NCBI GenBank assembly: GCA_029008095.1 | Contig: JAQXJB010000026.1 | Coordinates: 1-64,000 of the forward strand | From: Clostridiales bacterium | GTDB taxonomy: Bacteria; Bacillota; Clostridia; Oscillospirales; Oscillospiraceae | DNA: 64,000 bases | Direction of reading: 5' to 3' | Program-made: the position numbers and the translations under genes | Shown: one piece after another, positions 63,038-64,000 of the stretch | How positions within the stretch are numbered: the first letter of the stretch is position 1 | Layout: each line of letters starts with the position of its first letter | The notes under the pieces: model-generated | The model's input: the letters and a program-made list of their open reading frames with translations, nothing else | The model's database searches: none | Told to the model about the DNA's origin: nothing

Positions 63038-64000
63038 ATGATTGGCGATAGAGACGGCAAGGAAAATAAGTTGTTTGTTATATTTATAATACTTGCTGTT
63101 ATCATCGGTGGGCTTATGCTCCTGTGGGGACAGTACAATTCCGCACAGCAGGTTTTTGAGATAGGGTTTCTGAATTACAGAGTTGACGAACAGCTTGCAA
63201 ATGATGAGAATTACATATTCTCAGAGGGCGATGCTGCCAAGTACAATGATATGCTTGCTTCGGCAAATGAATGGAAGGCTTCAGCAGGCGGCGTTGAAAA
63301 AAGCTGTACCGGCGAGACTGTGACCGCGATTTTTGGTGATTTTGCTGCGGCCGATATAAGCTATACTGTTTATGATCAAAGCTCAGACACTACGGTTTTT
63401 CTTCTGCATGGCTATAATGAAACTGCGGATGACGCAGCCATTTTCGCGCCTTATTGGTGGGAGAAGGGCTATAATATAATTATTCCAAGGCTGATCCGCC
63501 CAATGGGAGAGGGGGTGGCGCTGACTACTTTTGGCGTTTATGAGCAGTATGATATTTATGATATTATTCGCGCCGAAGGTCTTGAGCAAGAAAAGGTAGT
63601 GCTTCATGGGCGGGGAACAGGCGCTGCCGCCGCGCTGCTCATTGCCGGGAACAAGGATTACCCGTGCGGCATAGACCTTGTTGTTTCAGATTCCGTTTAT
63701 GCCACACTGAACGGATTGAAAATTGAGCAGCTTCAGGCACAGTTCCGCCTTGGTGAGTTTCTTACCGGAAGTATTATGACTAAAATAGTAAATGCACAGC
63801 TTGGATTTGATATGAGTGATATTGAGATAACCAAAGCCGCATCTGCCAGCGAAGTGCCAAAATTTTTTGTTTGCGGAGGAGCGGACAATTTTATCAGCAA
63901 GAATGAGACCTATGCTGTATATACGGAAGCCGCGGGAGAAAAAGCCTTGCTTACCGTGGATGAAGCGAAAAACCGCATGGCATACACCGAATCTTATTTT
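63038..64000 (+). CDS. membrane-anchored alpha/beta-hydrolase-like protein, nucleophile Ser replaced (3' end outside window)
   Basis: 321 codons are visible and the frame runs off the right edge. The ATG at 63038 has GGAGG 8 nt upstream. An N-terminal membrane helix (LFVIFIILAVIIGGLMLLWG) precedes an alpha/beta-hydrolase fold: VFLLHGYNETADD (oxyanion loop), YWWEKGYNIIIPRL, and the nucleophile elbow HGRGTGAAAALLIAG. Elbows normally read G-x-S-x-G, as in HGFSMGA; here the Ser is Gly, so hydrolase activity is doubtful. FFVCGGADNFI near residue 285 is where the acidic residue normally lies. It is probably a membrane-tethered, catalytically altered member of the YqkD-like group. Confidence 0.75.
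   Translation, partial: MIGDRDGKENKLFVIFIILAVIIGGLMLLWGQYNSAQQVFEIGFLNYRVDEQLANDENYIFSEGDAAKYNDMLASANEWKASAGGVEKSCTGETVTAIFGDFAAADISYTVYDQSSDTTVFLLHGYNETADDAAIFAPYWWEKGYNIIIPRLIRPMGEGVALTTFGVYEQYDIYDIIRAEGLEQEKVVLHGRGTGAAAALLIAGNKDYPCGIDLVVSDSVYATLNGLKIEQLQAQFRLGEFLTGSIMTKIVNAQLGFDMSDIEITKAASASEVPKFFVCGGADNFISKNETYAVYTEAAGEKALLTVDEAKNRMAYTESYF

Overview
The window reads as chromosome of a spore-forming, anaerobic clostridial bacterium, most likely an Oscillospiraceae-type gut commensal. The reasons are a YunB sporulation gene, a complete six-gene Rnf complex, YlmH, a split AICAR transformylase / PurO-type IMP cyclohydrolase pathway, strong AGGAGG ribosome-binding sites, TTGACA/TATAAT promoters and short intergenic gaps. 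This assignment is inference from gene content; there is no rRNA gene. Most of the window is ordinary core genome. I see no prophage, CRISPR array or complete mobile element, only a transposase tail at the left edge.

Layout. 0-7.5 kb: transposase tail, a MoaF-like protein, murD, two overlapping M42 aminopeptidases, yunB and ligA. 7.6-10.7 kb: tRNA-Ser(GCU), three hairpin terminators, then a small, apparently A+T-richer cassette of two MarR-type regulators and a citrate synthase. 10.8-16.9 kb: cupin protein, amidase-domain protein, a TetM/EF-G-like GTPase fused to a Rae1/YacP nuclease domain behind a hairpin-rich leader, a DUF2284 protein, a small conserved protein, rhaD and a GNAT. 17-20.8 kb: recG, a nucleotidyltransferase and a membrane protein. 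20.8-26.2 kb: minus-strand purE-purM-purN-purO-AICARFT-purD operon, in which purM carries an in-frame TAG. 26.5-38.7 kb: amidohydrolase, dgt, dnaG-rpoD, two tandem MutS-like ATPases, an SPFH protein, ylmH, a cytidylate-kinase-like protein and an O-antigen-ligase-like membrane protein. 38.7-43.6 kb: two-component system divergent from a MacB-type ABC transporter. 43.8-50.7 kb: SDR, URO-D family protein, alanyl-tRNA editing protein, small membrane proteins, and an ABC uptake operon led by a TM1266-family regulator behind an attenuator-like leader. 50.8-55.3 kb: infC-rpmI-rplT with its leader, a small membrane protein, an MGDG-type glycosyltransferase and murC. 55.4-60.5 kb: rnfCDGEAB. 60.8-64 kb: ilvB-ilvN and a truncated alpha/beta-hydrolase gene.

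The points most worth a second look are: (1) the GTPase-Rae1 fusion, which joins a ribosome-clearing factor to a ribosome-dependent mRNase domain; (2) the unassigned riboswitch-like leader at 47824-47976; (3) the nonsense codon in purM, in the same frame as the rest of the gene; (4) a leader RNA motif present twice, before murD and before an unrelated membrane protein 51 kb away, with apparent covariation; and (5) the paired MutS-like ATPases that share an NE Walker B variant. Promoters and starts were judged by eye; no database search was possible.
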